Source of the DNA: Bacteroides stercoris ATCC 43183
GTDB lineage: Bacteria; Bacteroidota; Bacteroidia; Bacteroidales; Bacteroidaceae
Length of the DNA: 64,000 nucleotides
Direction: 5' to 3'
NCBI RefSeq assembly: GCF_025147325.1
Contig: NZ_CP102262.1
Span: forward strand, 3,472,001-3,536,000
Position numbers and translations under genes: made by a program. The notes below the pieces were generated by a model. That model did no database searches and was not told the origin of the DNA. It saw only the letters and a list, made by a program, of their open reading frames with translations. How positions within the stretch are numbered: position 1 is the stretch's first letter; each line of letters starts with the position of its first letter. Below are positions 1-7,334 of this stretch, one piece after another.

Positions 1-292
1 TGTGGATGGCTTTCACAGCGTCAGAAATACCACCGTCAGAAAAGGCTGTGGAAAGCCGTACTGACTTCGGTACATTGTTCATGTAGGCATTATACTCTTT
101 CCTTGCAGCCTCAACAAGTTCATCACAGAGAGAAGAAGGTGAAGAAAGAAATTTCCGTATTTGCTCGTCTGTAAGTTCTTCACACACTTTTTTCAGTTCC
201 TCGATAGCAAGGTTTACATCTTTCGCCCAGTCCTCGTTATAACCAATTTGTAGCTTTAAGCGATTTTCATTGGTGTAGATAAGTTTTTTCAT
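1..292 (-). CDS. Hypothetical protein, partial (3' end outside window)
   Basis: An open frame runs from an ATG at 292 leftward off the window edge (97 codons visible, beginning MKKLIYTNENRLKLQIGYNE). It is charged, largely helical and has no motif I recognise. The start codon overlaps the stop of the upstream minus-strand gene as ATGA (289-292), so the two are probably translationally coupled. Its position beside small mobile-element ORFs suggests accessory function. No function is assigned. Confidence 0.6.
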   Translation of the reverse strand, partial: MKKLIYTNENRLKLQIGYNEDWAKDVNLAIEELKKVCEELTDEQIRKFLSSPSSLCDELVEAARKEYNAYMNNVPKSVRLSTAFSDGGISDAVKAIH

Positions 293-456
293 CTTCTGCC
301 TCCTTTCCCTTGTTTTTCCCGGCAACGTGCATCATTTCGGATTGCACCGACAACACTTTCCATAAAAGAGCCGTACTTCGGGGCTTGTGCCTCACGTTCT
401 CTTTTTACGATTGCTACCACATCGGCAGTAAGTTCTTTCATTTCTTTTTCGTTCAT
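289..456 (-). CDS. Small hypothetical protein (55 aa), first gene of minus-strand pair
   Basis: This 55-residue frame begins MNEKEMKELTADVVAIVKRE and ends with a basic tail. It has a good Shine-Dalgarno (AAGGAGG just upstream of the ATG), which is uncommon in this genus, and a -33/-7 promoter at 481-512. It overlaps the next gene by ATGA. The family is not recognised. The length is too short for the usual ORF cut-off, but ribosome site, promoter and coupling together support it as real. Confidence 0.6.
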   Translation of the reverse strand: MNEKEMKELTADVVAIVKREREAQAPKYGSFMESVVGAIRNDARCREKQGKGGRR

Positions 457-480
457 GTTATCCTCCTTTTTAGTTTAATA

Positions 481-512
481 CAAATATAAACATAATTATG
501 ATAATATACAAA
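481..512 (-). promoter_or_regulatory. Bacteroides-type promoter for the minus-strand pair
   Basis: On the minus strand, TTTG at 509-512 is followed after 20 bp by TATATTTG at 481-488, matching the -33 TTTG / -7 TAnnTTTG consensus. Transcription would start near 475 and read the 55-aa gene. Confidence 0.6.
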
Positions 513-679
513 TATTTACATATTTTCATTAAAGTAATACTTTAAATAAAAGAGGCGATTTAAGACATTATCCCAAATCAAGGTAATTAACTTGTATTGC
601 CAAAGTGGGGAAAATGCCGTGAAAAGGCTGGAATGAAGCGAGAGAGGATATAAAGACACTTTGCAGGATGGTATCAAAA

Positions 680-711
680 AGAAAAAGGCAGGCTACTATT
701 GTTCACCTGCC
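680..711 (-). terminator. Hairpin with U-tract, probable terminator of the XRE gene
   Basis: On the minus strand GGCAGG (711-706) and CCTGCC (692-687) form a stem followed directly by TTTTTCTTTTT. It lies about 190 bp downstream of the XRE regulator. A TATCTTTG box on the same strand (733-740) could alternatively start a very short transcript ending here. The rest of 457-899 shows no gene. Confidence 0.5.
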
Positions 712-899
712 CCAACTATATCTATTGCCCCACAAAGATACGACTTTCTTTTGATAGGGAAAAATTTCAAAAAAAAATTGAGAGGGGACGGACAAAAGTC
801 GAAAATCAGCCATACCGGGAGGGGGGGGAGTTAACACGGTACTCCGTTCTCAAATAGGTATTCCGGAGCTATGTCCGCACCGTTGGCCCAATATTGCAC

Positions 900-1166
900 T
901 CATGCCTTTTCTATTGTTGTTCTGATAGCTATCGGTTGACCGCAATAAGGGCACGTTTCCCCTTTGGCTTCTTTGGCTACTTCTGCCGGTGATGCAAAGA
1001 GTTGCCACATAGGAACATCTAAAGCGGTGGCTATCTTTTCATAAGATGCTATATTAGCCGTTCCGTTTATCTGGGTGGATAATGTTACTCTATTTAACCC
1101 CATTTTTTCAGCAAGTTCATTGATAGTTACGCCTTTCTCCTTGAGAATGTCTTTAATTCTATTCAT
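900..1166 (-). CDS. XRE-family HTH regulator with C-terminal zinc ribbon
   Basis: This 88-residue protein has a Cro/C1-type helix-turn-helix at about residues 8-60 (IKDILKEKGVTINELAEKMG, then a recognition helix around NRVTLSTQ). A short C-terminal tail carries CPYCGQ, half of a zinc-ribbon-like site. It diverges from the small plus-strand gene cluster beginning at 1334. Two near-identical palindromes at 1211-1229 and 1277-1295 lie between them and are its likely operators, so it probably represses itself and the divergent cluster. That regulatory role is inferred from position. Confidence 0.8.
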   Translation of the reverse strand: MNRIKDILKEKGVTINELAEKMGLNRVTLSTQINGTANIASYEKIATALDVPMWQLFASPAEVAKEAKGETCPYCGQPIAIRTTIEKA

Positions 1167-1187
1167 AACTTTTTCTTTTGGTTTTTA

Positions 1188-1195
1188 CAAAAATA
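1188..1195 (-). promoter_or_regulatory. -7 box of the XRE regulator gene
   Basis: TATTTTTG on the minus strand fits TAnnTTTG, 22 bp upstream of the start codon. The left operator-like palindrome (1211-1229) sits where the -33 region would be. Confidence 0.5.
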
Positions 1196-1210
1196 GATAT
1201 AATAATTAAA

Positions 1211-1229
1211 TGTAGTCACTTTACACTAC
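1211..1229. promoter_or_regulatory. Operator-like palindrome, copy 1
   Basis: GTAGT-N8-ACTAC palindrome. Read on the minus strand it matches copy 2 at 1277-1295 in 17 of 19 positions. It lies at the -33 region of the minus-strand XRE promoter. Confidence 0.6.
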
Positions 1230-1267
1230 AAAATAATGTTAAATGCAGTATATTTGCACTTCGTTTA

Positions 1268-1299
1268 TTTGTTTATGTAGTATAAAGTGGCTACATTTG
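1268..1299 (+). promoter_or_regulatory. Promoter of small-ORF cluster with overlapping operator copy 2 (1277-1295)
   Basis: TTTG at 1268-1271, a 20-bp spacer and TACATTTG at 1292-1299 match the Bacteroides promoter consensus. The palindrome at 1277-1295 fills the spacer and enters the -7 box, so a bound repressor would block transcription of the genes from 1334 onward. Confidence 0.65.
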
Positions 1300-1333
1300 C
1301 AATACAATAATAAACCAATAAGAAATAAGCCTT

Positions 1334-1495
1334 ATGACAAAAGAAGAATTAAACCAGATGTGCAGAGAATACCAACAAGTATTGGTAATGAGTGAAGCGG
1401 AAGTATTCGCCATGTACGAAGAAAGCAAAGATGAGTGTGTAGCTTCTTTTGAGGCTGAAATAGACTTTTGGGAAAAGATAATGTATAACTACTAA
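1334..1495 (+). CDS. Small acidic hypothetical protein (53 aa)
   Basis: This 53-residue acidic frame begins MTKEELNQMCREYQQVL and ends in aromatic residues. It is the first gene behind the operator-controlled promoter at 1268-1299, with a leader of about 30 nt. No family is recognised. Small acidic proteins of this kind are common in Bacteroidales conjugative elements and phages; real coding status is inferred from promoter placement and ordered spacing with the following ORFs. Confidence 0.55.
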   Translation: MTKEELNQMCREYQQVLVMSEAEVFAMYEESKDECVASFEAEIDFWEKIMYNY

Positions 1496-1506
1496 AGCAT
1501 ACGATT

Positions 1507-1680
1507 ATGAGAACGAAAGATTTTCATTCACCGGAAACACTGATTTCCACAGCGGTAAAGATAGGGCACAACAAGCAGGAGGCAAGCGAAATTATCGCAA
1601 AGAACTACGACTACATTAAGAGAGTTTACCCGAATGTATCAGCAAAGAAAGCGGTACATATCGCCTATGTAATTTATTAA
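1507..1680 (+). CDS. Small basic hypothetical protein (57 aa)
   Basis: This 57-residue frame begins MRTKDFHSPETLISTAVKIG, 11 bp after the preceding ORF and 18 bp before the next, consistent with one operon. It has a high lysine and tyrosine content and no recognised domain. Function unknown. Confidence 0.5.
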   Translation: MRTKDFHSPETLISTAVKIGHNKQEASEIIAKNYDYIKRVYPNVSAKKAVHIAYVIY

Positions 1681-1698
1681 CCCAATAATGCTAACGAT

Positions 1699-2031
1699 AT
1701 GAGTACACAGTTTAAAAGTCTGATGCGTGAGGTTATGTGCCTCGCCTGGCAAATGGTCAAGAAAAACGGTTTTTCAATGAGTGAAGCACTTAAAACCGCT
1801 TGGATGAATATCAAGTTGAAAGCAGCCATGAAAGAAAGGATAGTAAGGTTCTACTTCCAAAAGGTGGACGGTTCACTACGTGAGGCATACGGAACACTCA
1901 AAGAAAGCTTGCTACCCGAAAACAAGGGCACGGACAACCGCAAAAAGAGTGACACGGTACAAGTTTACTTTGATACGGAGAAAAGCGAATATAGGTGCTA
2001 CAAAGTGGCGAACCTTGTAAGGATAGGATAA
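1699..2031 (+). CDS. WYL_2 / DUF2693-like SH3-barrel protein
   Basis: This 110-residue protein opens with a helical segment (residues 1-45). The second half, around ERIVRFYFQKVDGSLREAYG and a C-terminal strand-rich stretch, resembles the WYL_2 (formerly DUF2693) Sm/SH3-like fold found in Bacteroidales mobile elements. The family is associated with accessory DNA, and its molecular role is not established. It is the largest gene of the small-ORF cluster, and its presence supports reading 1.3-2.7 kb as part of an integrated element. Confidence 0.6.
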   Translation: MSTQFKSLMREVMCLAWQMVKKNGFSMSEALKTAWMNIKLKAAMKERIVRFYFQKVDGSLREAYGTLKESLLPENKGTDNRKKSDTVQVYFDTEKSEYRCYKVANLVRIG

Positions 2032-2095
2032 AGTATTACTCCGGTGGGTATGTCCGATTTTGGACAGACCCCACCACAAAGAAGAAAGGAGCGTT

Positions 2096-2170
2096 ATGTT
2101 TTTCATTTTATGTGTTGTGTGGTTGCTTTGCGGTTGTGCAAAAGAGTTGACCGGAAGAAACGGATTTTAA
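2096..2170 (+). CDS. Tiny lipoprotein-like peptide (24 aa)
   Basis: ATG at 2096 follows AAGAAAGGAGC, a good ribosome site. The peptide MFFILCVVWLLCGCAKELTG is a hydrophobic segment ending in a lipobox-like LCGC, then stops at 2170. It resembles a very small lipoprotein or leader peptide. It overlaps a longer frame starting with GTG at 2044 that I consider less likely at its 5' end. Confidence 0.4.
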   Translation: MFFILCVVWLLCGCAKELTGRNGF

Positions 2171-2181
2171 AAGCAAAAGGA

Positions 2182-2280
2182 ATGGATATAGTTATCTTAT
2201 TGCTTTCGTTGGCGCTTGGTAGAATGCTATACGAGAAGAACGATAGATTCAGAGAATTTATAGATAAGGAAGATTATTAA
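2182..2280 (+). CDS. Small membrane-anchored hypothetical protein (32 aa)
   Basis: The frame MDIVILLLSLALGRMLYEKN has one short N-terminal hydrophobic segment and a charged tail. It starts at 2182, 11 bp after the previous micro-ORF, and ends 2 bp before the next gene. An in-frame GTG at 2044 would give 78 residues but would run through the region of the 24-aa ORF. Function unknown. Confidence 0.4.
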   Translation: MDIVILLLSLALGRMLYEKNDRFREFIDKEDY

Positions 2281-2282
2281 TC

Positions 2283-2465
2283 ATGGAAGAAAACAGACAA
2301 CTTGTAGGCAATATTTGCGCTTCTATTGAAGAACTTGGTAATGTGATAGTAGATAACGTAGCTGCATCACACAAAGATTATGAGATGATGATTGCTTCTT
2401 TGGATAGGTCAATAGCTGAAATGAAGAAAAGATTAAGAAATATATTGCCACATAACCAAGCATAG
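2283..2465 (+). CDS. Small hypothetical protein (60 aa)
   Basis: This 60-residue, mostly helical protein begins MEENRQLVGNICASIEELGN. Its start lies 2 bp after the preceding stop, so it is probably coupled. The pattern of hydrophobic residues suggests a short coiled coil (residues 35-55). No family recognised. Confidence 0.5.
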   Translation: MEENRQLVGNICASIEELGNVIVDNVAASHKDYEMMIASLDRSIAEMKKRLRNILPHNQA

Positions 2466-2570
2466 ATGCACGTTGAGGTTTCGACCAACGTTCACGTTAT
2501 GATACCCCGTCAGCAATACGGCTGGCGGGCAGATGGCAGGAATAATGACTAAAACAAATATTCATCTATT

Positions 2571-2750
2571 ATGGAAATCAGTACAGCAATGATGCAACAC
2601 ATCCTCCGATTGACGGAAGGATATACGGATTTATTGAACGAGCTTAAGGAAGTCAAGGCGGAACTTGCAGAACTCAAAGGAGAAAAGCCCAAGAAGCCGA
2701 CAATTCATGAAACCAAATACCCACACATGAGTATAATAATGAAGAAATGA
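2571..2750 (+). CDS. Small coiled-coil hypothetical protein (59 aa)
   Basis: The frame begins at ATG 2571 (MEISTAMMQHILRLTEGYTD) and continues with a heptad-like stretch rich in L, K and E (residues 20-42), then a basic tail. It is the last recognisable gene before the long non-coding region at 2751-3679. Function unknown. Confidence 0.5.
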   Translation: MEISTAMMQHILRLTEGYTDLLNELKEVKAELAELKGEKPKKPTIHETKYPHMSIIMKK

Positions 2751-3065
2751 TTGTATAAGGTAGGGCAACACCTTGCAAGATACGAAGGAATTAGACACAC
2801 AAGAATAACACTTTACCTATTTCCCTATAGACGGACTGAACGGCAACGGGTAGCGAGAACCCGGTAGGGAGCAAGGCACGCTTACCCGATACCTTTGCAT
2901 AATCGGAGGCGAGATACAGAACATAAGCAGATGCACACAAAAATGTGTTGGAAGCGGTTCTTTCGTTTGTATGGTGGCAAAAGAGAGGTTATAGGCAATA
3001 CCATAAATTTGGTAGTTGACGTTGTTTTTGATGCAAATATCTATAATACAAAATATTACAATACA

Positions 3066-3087
3066 GTCAACCGTCAACCTGTCAACC
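3066..3087 (-). repeat. Three GTCAACC repeats (TTGAC on the minus strand)
   Basis: Copies start at 3066, 3073 and 3081. They are inverted relative to the four TTGA(C) repeats at 3609-3648 and could be arm-type integrase or excisionase sites. Confidence 0.5.
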
Positions 3088-3466
3088 TCTACTATAATTT
3101 TATGTATTGCGCTTTGTTTTGGTGTAATACATTTTGTATCTGTTTTAAGTGGGACCGCAGCCGCAACACCGCAACATAGTGTGCAATCATTGACAGTATA
3201 ACAACTAATGAGATACGAAACAATATCTCTCAAGATGTTCACCAACATTTCTACAACCTTGATACCTTTTACAGGAGAAATAAACACGCATATCAAAGGA
3301 AAAGATTATCTTTGCCATTATTAGCGGTTTATTTATGGTTGCTTATTGTTAAAAAGCACACACTTAGACCATATTTGTACCACTATATTCTAAAACACTG
3401 ATAATCAATAACAGTTACACTTTGCATCGAATTACCAACGATTAGCATATATCATCAATGATTATT

Positions 3467-3496
3467 AAGGCGTTCATTTTGAACGCCTTTCTTTTT
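3467..3496 (+). terminator. Strong rho-independent terminator
   Basis: A perfect 10-bp stem AAGGCGTTCA/TGAACGCCTT (3467-3476 and 3480-3489) with a 3-nt loop is followed by TCTTTTT. It insulates the HTH/integrase genes from upstream transcription. Confidence 0.85.
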
Positions 3497-3608
3497 AGCC
3501 TTATAAGCGATGGTTATCGTTTATAGGGCTTTTTCAGCTCATTTTTGTACCGTATTTGTTGCTCGCTTGTTACTCTCCGATTTTAGGTCGGAAAGGTCGT
3601 GGAGAAAG

Positions 3609-3648
3609 TTGACTGTGGTTGACTATGATTGACGATAGTTGAACAAAA
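3609..3648 (+). repeat. Four direct repeats phased at exactly 10 bp (TTGAC iterons)
   Basis: Units begin at 3609, 3619, 3629 and 3639, each starting TTGA (three of them TTGAC). One-turn phasing puts all copies on one helix face, 31 bp upstream of the multi-HTH gene, suggesting an autoregulatory or recombination accessory site. Confidence 0.7.
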
Positions 3649-3679
3649 TGGAGAAATAAACCTCTAAAAAGTAACGAAT

Positions 3680-4591
3680 ATGGCAACAAGTAAAATGAAA
3701 ATCAAAAAGGTATGCGAGTGGTGTGGCACAACATTTTATGCCCAAAAGCTAACAACACGCTTCTGTTCTCATCGGTGCAATAATCTTGCATACAAAGAAG
3801 CGGTACGGCAGAAGAGAATACAAGAAGTAGAAACCAAAGTCCAAACGATCATCAGTGAACAACCCATATCCGATTTCAAGGATAAAGAATATCTAGCGTT
3901 CAAAGAAGCTGCGACTTTATTAGGGCTGAGTAAACAAGCCGTATATAAAATGGTATATGCCGGAAAGCTGCAAGCATTCCGCATCAGTAGCAGGTTGTCT
4001 TTTATCCGTAAAAAAGATATTGACCGGATGATAGAAGCTCGTCCTTATGAACAACGACATCCGAAGGACACTATTCCTATCACCGACTTCTACACCACAG
4101 CAGAAGTGAAAGAGAAATACCATGTAAACGAGTCATGGATATTTGTGGTAGCCAAGAAGAACAATATCCCTCGAACTTTCAATCGTGGCAAGACCTACTG
4201 GAGCAAGAAGCACATGGACGCTTACTTTGCCAAGAAAGCCCCAAATCCTGACATTACCGAATGGTATAGCACACAGGAAATGCAGGAAAAATTCAGTATG
4301 ACCTTATCCACCATCTACTGTTTCGCTTCTAAGAATGCCATTCCGAAGAAGAAAGAGGGAATCATAGTGTACTATTCCAAGAAGCATGTAGATATAGCTA
4401 AGGGCATTGCAGCACCCGAAGAACCACAATATTATACGGTGGCCGAAGCAATGGAAAAGTTCAATCTTACTCGTGACCAGCTCTATCATTATGCGAAGTA
4501 CCATAATATCCACAAGGTCAAGAAAGGCAAATACACGCTTATCTCCAAACTTGAATTGGATAAACTACTTGCCGCCCCAAAGATTGAATAA
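3680..4591 (+). CDS. Multi-HTH (AlpA/MerR-like) DNA-binding protein of mobile element
   Basis: This 303-residue protein starts with a zinc-finger-like segment (residues 10-33: CEWCGTTFYAQK, then CSHRC). Four helix-turn-helix units of the HTH_17/MerR type follow, at about residues 72-115, 138-180, 195-235 and 248-295. Each has the pattern of a short helix, a turn, and a tyrosine or lysine-rich recognition segment. Proteins of this kind sit directly upstream of tyrosine integrases in Bacteroides mobilizable elements and probably act in excision or its control. The phased TTGAC repeats just upstream are a plausible target. The gene lies 84 bp before the integrase. Confidence 0.7.
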   Translation: MATSKMKIKKVCEWCGTTFYAQKLTTRFCSHRCNNLAYKEAVRQKRIQEVETKVQTIISEQPISDFKDKEYLAFKEAATLLGLSKQAVYKMVYAGKLQAFRISSRLSFIRKKDIDRMIEARPYEQRHPKDTIPITDFYTTAEVKEKYHVNESWIFVVAKKNNIPRTFNRGKTYWSKKHMDAYFAKKAPNPDITEWYSTQEMQEKFSMTLSTIYCFASKNAIPKKKEGIIVYYSKKHVDIAKGIAAPEEPQYYTVAEAMEKFNLTRDQLYHYAKYHNIHKVKKGKYTLISKLELDKLLAAPKIE

Positions 4592-4640
4592 GTTATTTAT
4601 CGGTGAATGTACCCACCATTGAATCACTCTATTCCTTTGC
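4591..4640 (+). promoter_or_regulatory. Conserved 50-bp promoter element upstream of integrase (copy A)
   Basis: This block aligns without gaps to 8821-8870 upstream of the HTH gene at 8899, with 39 of 50 identical positions. Invariant cores are GGTGAATG, CCACCATTGAA and TTCCTTTGC. The last resembles a -7 box. The same regulator probably controls both transcripts. Confidence 0.65.
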
Positions 4641-4675
4641 ACCAAACAAATGTAAAACTCTAAATATTAAACAGT

Positions 4676-5782
4676 ATGTCACACACGTGTACAAAAGTAA
4701 CAGTTCGACAAAGAGCGATTAGGAATAATCGTATTTCCTTGTATCTGGATTATTATCCGGCAGTCCGTAACCCCGAAACGATGCAGATGAGCCGCAGGGA
4801 ATACCTCGGTATCTACATCTATGCCCACCCCAAAAACGAAATGGAACGGGAGTTCAACAACGATATGTTGAACAAAGCAGAAGCAATCCGTTGCATCCGG
4901 GTACAATCACTCATCAATGAAGAATTTGGTTTCTTGGATAAGACCAAGCAAAAAGCCGATTTCCTCGCCTATTTCAAGAAGATGTGTCGGAACAAAGACC
5001 AGAAATGGCAATTCGTCTATCAGCATTTCTACAACTTCGTCAAGGGACAATGTACCTTTGGCGATGTAAATGTAGACTTATGCAAAAAATTCCGTGAATA
5101 CTTGCTGAATGCCAAGCAACTCAAACATAGCAACCGACCCATATCCCTCAATTCGGCATCCGGCTACTACTCTACTTTCAGAGGATTATTGAAGATTGCC
5201 TATCGGGACAAATGGTTTTGTGAGAACATCAATGACTATCTTGATAAGATTGAGCCACAAGATGTGAAGAAAGAGTATCTGACTCTGAACGAAGTGAAGC
5301 AACTCGCAGCCACTCCTTGCGACATCCCCGTATTGAAAGCAGCCTCTTTGTTTGCTTGTCTGACAGGTTTACGCATCAGTGATATTCTAAACCTGCAATG
5401 GGAAGACTTCACTATCGCCCCCGACCAAGGCTATTGTTTACGTATCAGAACACAGAAAACCCAGACGGAAGCGACACTCCCCATCAGTTACGAAGCCTAC
5501 GAACTATGCGGCACACCCGGAACAGGCAAGGTTTTCAAGGATTTGAAGCGAAGTATGATTAATTACCCACTGAAAAGCTGGCTCAAAAAGGCAGGAATAA
5601 CGAAACCGATAACCTTCCACGGATTTCGTCACTCGTATGCCGTCATACAAATATCCTTAGGTACAGATATTTACACAGTATCAAAGATGCTAACGCATAA
5701 GAACGTGTCCACAACTCAAATATATGCCGATTTGGTCAATTCCAAGAAGCGAGAAACAGCCAATAAAATATCACTCAAGTAA
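4676..5782 (+). CDS. Tyrosine site-specific integrase of mobile element
   Basis: This 368-residue recombinase has an N-terminal Arm-DNA-binding domain (about residues 5-95), a SAM-like core-binding domain (100-200) and a C-terminal catalytic domain (210-360). Visible catalytic residues are Arg in TGLRISDIL, His-x-x-Arg in HGFRHSYA, His in LTHKNVSTTQ and the nucleophile Tyr in IYADL. The Arm domain plus length match integrases of NBU-like and other Bacteroides mobilizable elements. It would catalyse integration and excision, probably helped by the preceding multi-HTH protein. Upstream lies the 50-bp element shared with the operon at 8899. Confidence 0.9.
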   Translation: MSHTCTKVTVRQRAIRNNRISLYLDYYPAVRNPETMQMSRREYLGIYIYAHPKNEMEREFNNDMLNKAEAIRCIRVQSLINEEFGFLDKTKQKADFLAYFKKMCRNKDQKWQFVYQHFYNFVKGQCTFGDVNVDLCKKFREYLLNAKQLKHSNRPISLNSASGYYSTFRGLLKIAYRDKWFCENINDYLDKIEPQDVKKEYLTLNEVKQLAATPCDIPVLKAASLFACLTGLRISDILNLQWEDFTIAPDQGYCLRIRTQKTQTEATLPISYEAYELCGTPGTGKVFKDLKRSMINYPLKSWLKKAGITKPITFHGFRHSYAVIQISLGTDIYTVSKMLTHKNVSTTQIYADLVNSKKRETANKISLK

Positions 5783-5791
5783 ATTGTAACT

Positions 5792-6157
5792 ATGAAACGA
5801 GGAATCATAACCAACAAAGGGCTAGGCATCCATATTTCTGATGGCGAAGTATGGATGACCACTTGGGAACTTGCAGACTTGTTTTATACAACGGCTGGAG
5901 CTATCCATGCAGCAATCAAGAGAATCTTGAAAACCAATATTTTGAAGAGCCACGAAGTTTGTAAGTACATCAAATTGGAGAATGGGAACAATGCCGATGT
6001 GTATAATCTCGATATGGTTGTAGCCTTATCTTATCAAATAGACACCGGACATTCCATAGTATTCAGAGAATGGCTAATAAACAAAGTCGCTCATAATCAA
6101 GATTACAACATCCTTTTATATCTCAACAAGGGTACAAACCATACATTGTATTGCTAA
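5792..6157 (+). CDS. RhuM-like N-terminal domain protein (121 aa)
   Basis: The protein reads like the N-terminal DNA-binding-like part of the RhuM family: VWMTTWELADLFYTTAGAIH, later YNLDMVVALSYQI and FREWLINKV. The larger protein at 18014-19018 has corresponding segments (FYNLDMIIAVGYRV, FRQWATKIL). The long C-terminal region of RhuM is absent, so this is either a naturally short relative or a truncated copy. It begins 9 bp after the integrase stop and may be cotranscribed. Function unknown. Confidence 0.55.
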   Translation: MKRGIITNKGLGIHISDGEVWMTTWELADLFYTTAGAIHAAIKRILKTNILKSHEVCKYIKLENGNNADVYNLDMVVALSYQIDTGHSIVFREWLINKVAHNQDYNILLYLNKGTNHTLYC

Positions 6158-6388
6158 TAAGCTATATCTCTATACCCTATTGATTATCTGGATTGTTTCA
6201 CCCCAAATGATGCAGATAATTTCTGTTTTTAAGATACACAAGTCTATTTACCCAACTATTTTCATTCAAAAACAAGAAATTTGCAATACGCTTATTATTA
6301 GGAGTGTAACGTGGTGAAAAGTGATGAAATATATCGTCAAAAGCCCATTAACAAGCAAAACTATGGATTTTCTCAAAAATTAATCCTA

Positions 6389-6396
6389 TATATTTG
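6389..6396 (+). promoter_or_regulatory. -7 box upstream of the membrane protein gene
   Basis: TATATTTG fits TAnnTTTG and lies 27 nt before the ATG at 6423, with a T-rich -33 region at 6368-6371. Confidence 0.5.
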
Positions 6397-6422
6397 CACA
6401 CAAACGATTAATACATCTCACT

Positions 6423-7304
6423 ATGGAACAGAGAAAGATAGAACATATAACATTGCATCTGATTGTTTTTGGTACAATCGCAATCATTGGTGTTTTAGCC
6501 CGTCAGACCGTACTTCACTATGGTTGGGACGAGTTCAGCAGCTACCTTATTCTTGTAGTATGCTCTATTGTCATTGGAGCAATCTATCTCAATCTGCAAA
6601 TAGCATTCAGACAACTCCTTTCCCCAACAATAGAAAGATGCTTTATGAGATTTGAGAGCTATCGCAACAAAACGGTGGTAGCTGAAATTCCAATAGAACA
6701 TCATGAAGTTATTGAAAGTGCAGCAGATATAGAATCTATCGTTTCAGAATCTGAAATCGAAAATGAAACTCCATCTGACACCACAGAAGAAGTTTCTACT
6801 CTCTCGCTTTCAGAATCCAATGAAGACAGTACAGAGCTTCCAAAGAATGAAGCCACATCTTCTATTATCAATAATACTCCCATAGAAGAATCCTGCCAGC
6901 CAACAGAATATGAGATATACCACGCTACCGCTATGGCTGAAAAAGAACGAGCATCGCAAAAAAAATTAGATAAAGTTCTCACATATATAAAACAAACTTT
7001 GGTTCTCTATCTTAACGAAACTGACCTTAATCGCTTATGTGGATATGTTACAGAATACTACCTATCAGATTCTTTGCCTAAAGTCGAACCTATAAAGGTA
7101 GATTCTCAATTAAAGACCATCGACATTATGCACTTTGGATGGAATATCGGTAAGGCATTCGGCAAACCACGTTTACAGACTGCCACATTTATAAAGAGGG
7201 TATTTGCCCATACCCTCAGTGATTCGGAAATATCTACCATTGAACGTAAAATGTCGCACACGGAATCCGTATGCAAGATTAAATTGGATAGGAGAATAGC
7301 ATAA
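6423..7304 (+). CDS. Membrane protein of mobile element, unknown function
   Basis: This 293-residue protein has two N-terminal hydrophobic segments (about residues 10-27 and 38-58). An acidic Ser/Thr/Glu-rich linker follows (residues 90-160), then a helical cytoplasmic domain (170-293) containing a conserved-looking LNETDLNRLCGYVTEYYL region. The start has its own -7 box. The topology suggests a membrane-anchored cytoplasmic domain. It sits between the integrase and the retron cargo. I do not recognise a family. Confidence 0.55.
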   Translation: MEQRKIEHITLHLIVFGTIAIIGVLARQTVLHYGWDEFSSYLILVVCSIVIGAIYLNLQIAFRQLLSPTIERCFMRFESYRNKTVVAEIPIEHHEVIESAADIESIVSESEIENETPSDTTEEVSTLSLSESNEDSTELPKNEATSSIINNTPIEESCQPTEYEIYHATAMAEKERASQKKLDKVLTYIKQTLVLYLNETDLNRLCGYVTEYYLSDSLPKVEPIKVDSQLKTIDIMHFGWNIGKAFGKPRLQTATFIKRVFAHTLSDSEISTIERKMSHTESVCKIKLDRRIA

Positions 7305-7334
7305 AATCACCACATATAATGACAACATAAATAG

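Larger units (their letters stand above)
2751..3679. other. Non-coding, repeat-rich interval (candidate left end of the mobile element)
   Basis: No convincing gene lies in these 929 bp. The interval holds short inverted repeats near 2835-2890, TACCTTTGCAT at 2890-2900 (also present at 26629-26639), a TTGAC at 3016, three inverted GTCAACC copies at 3066-3087, a terminator at 3467-3496 and four phased TTGA repeats at 3609-3648. The arrangement is what one expects for recombinase or excisionase binding sites beside an integrase gene, but this is inference. Confidence 0.45.

Noticed and set aside
2817..3296. 159-codon open frame on the minus strand in the non-coding interval
   Set aside because: It starts without a ribosome site, has unnatural composition, lies across the GTCAACC repeats, and matches no known family.
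3609..3648. CRISPR-like repeats
   Set aside because: The 10-bp phased units have no spacers and no cas genes are near; they fit a binding-site array instead.
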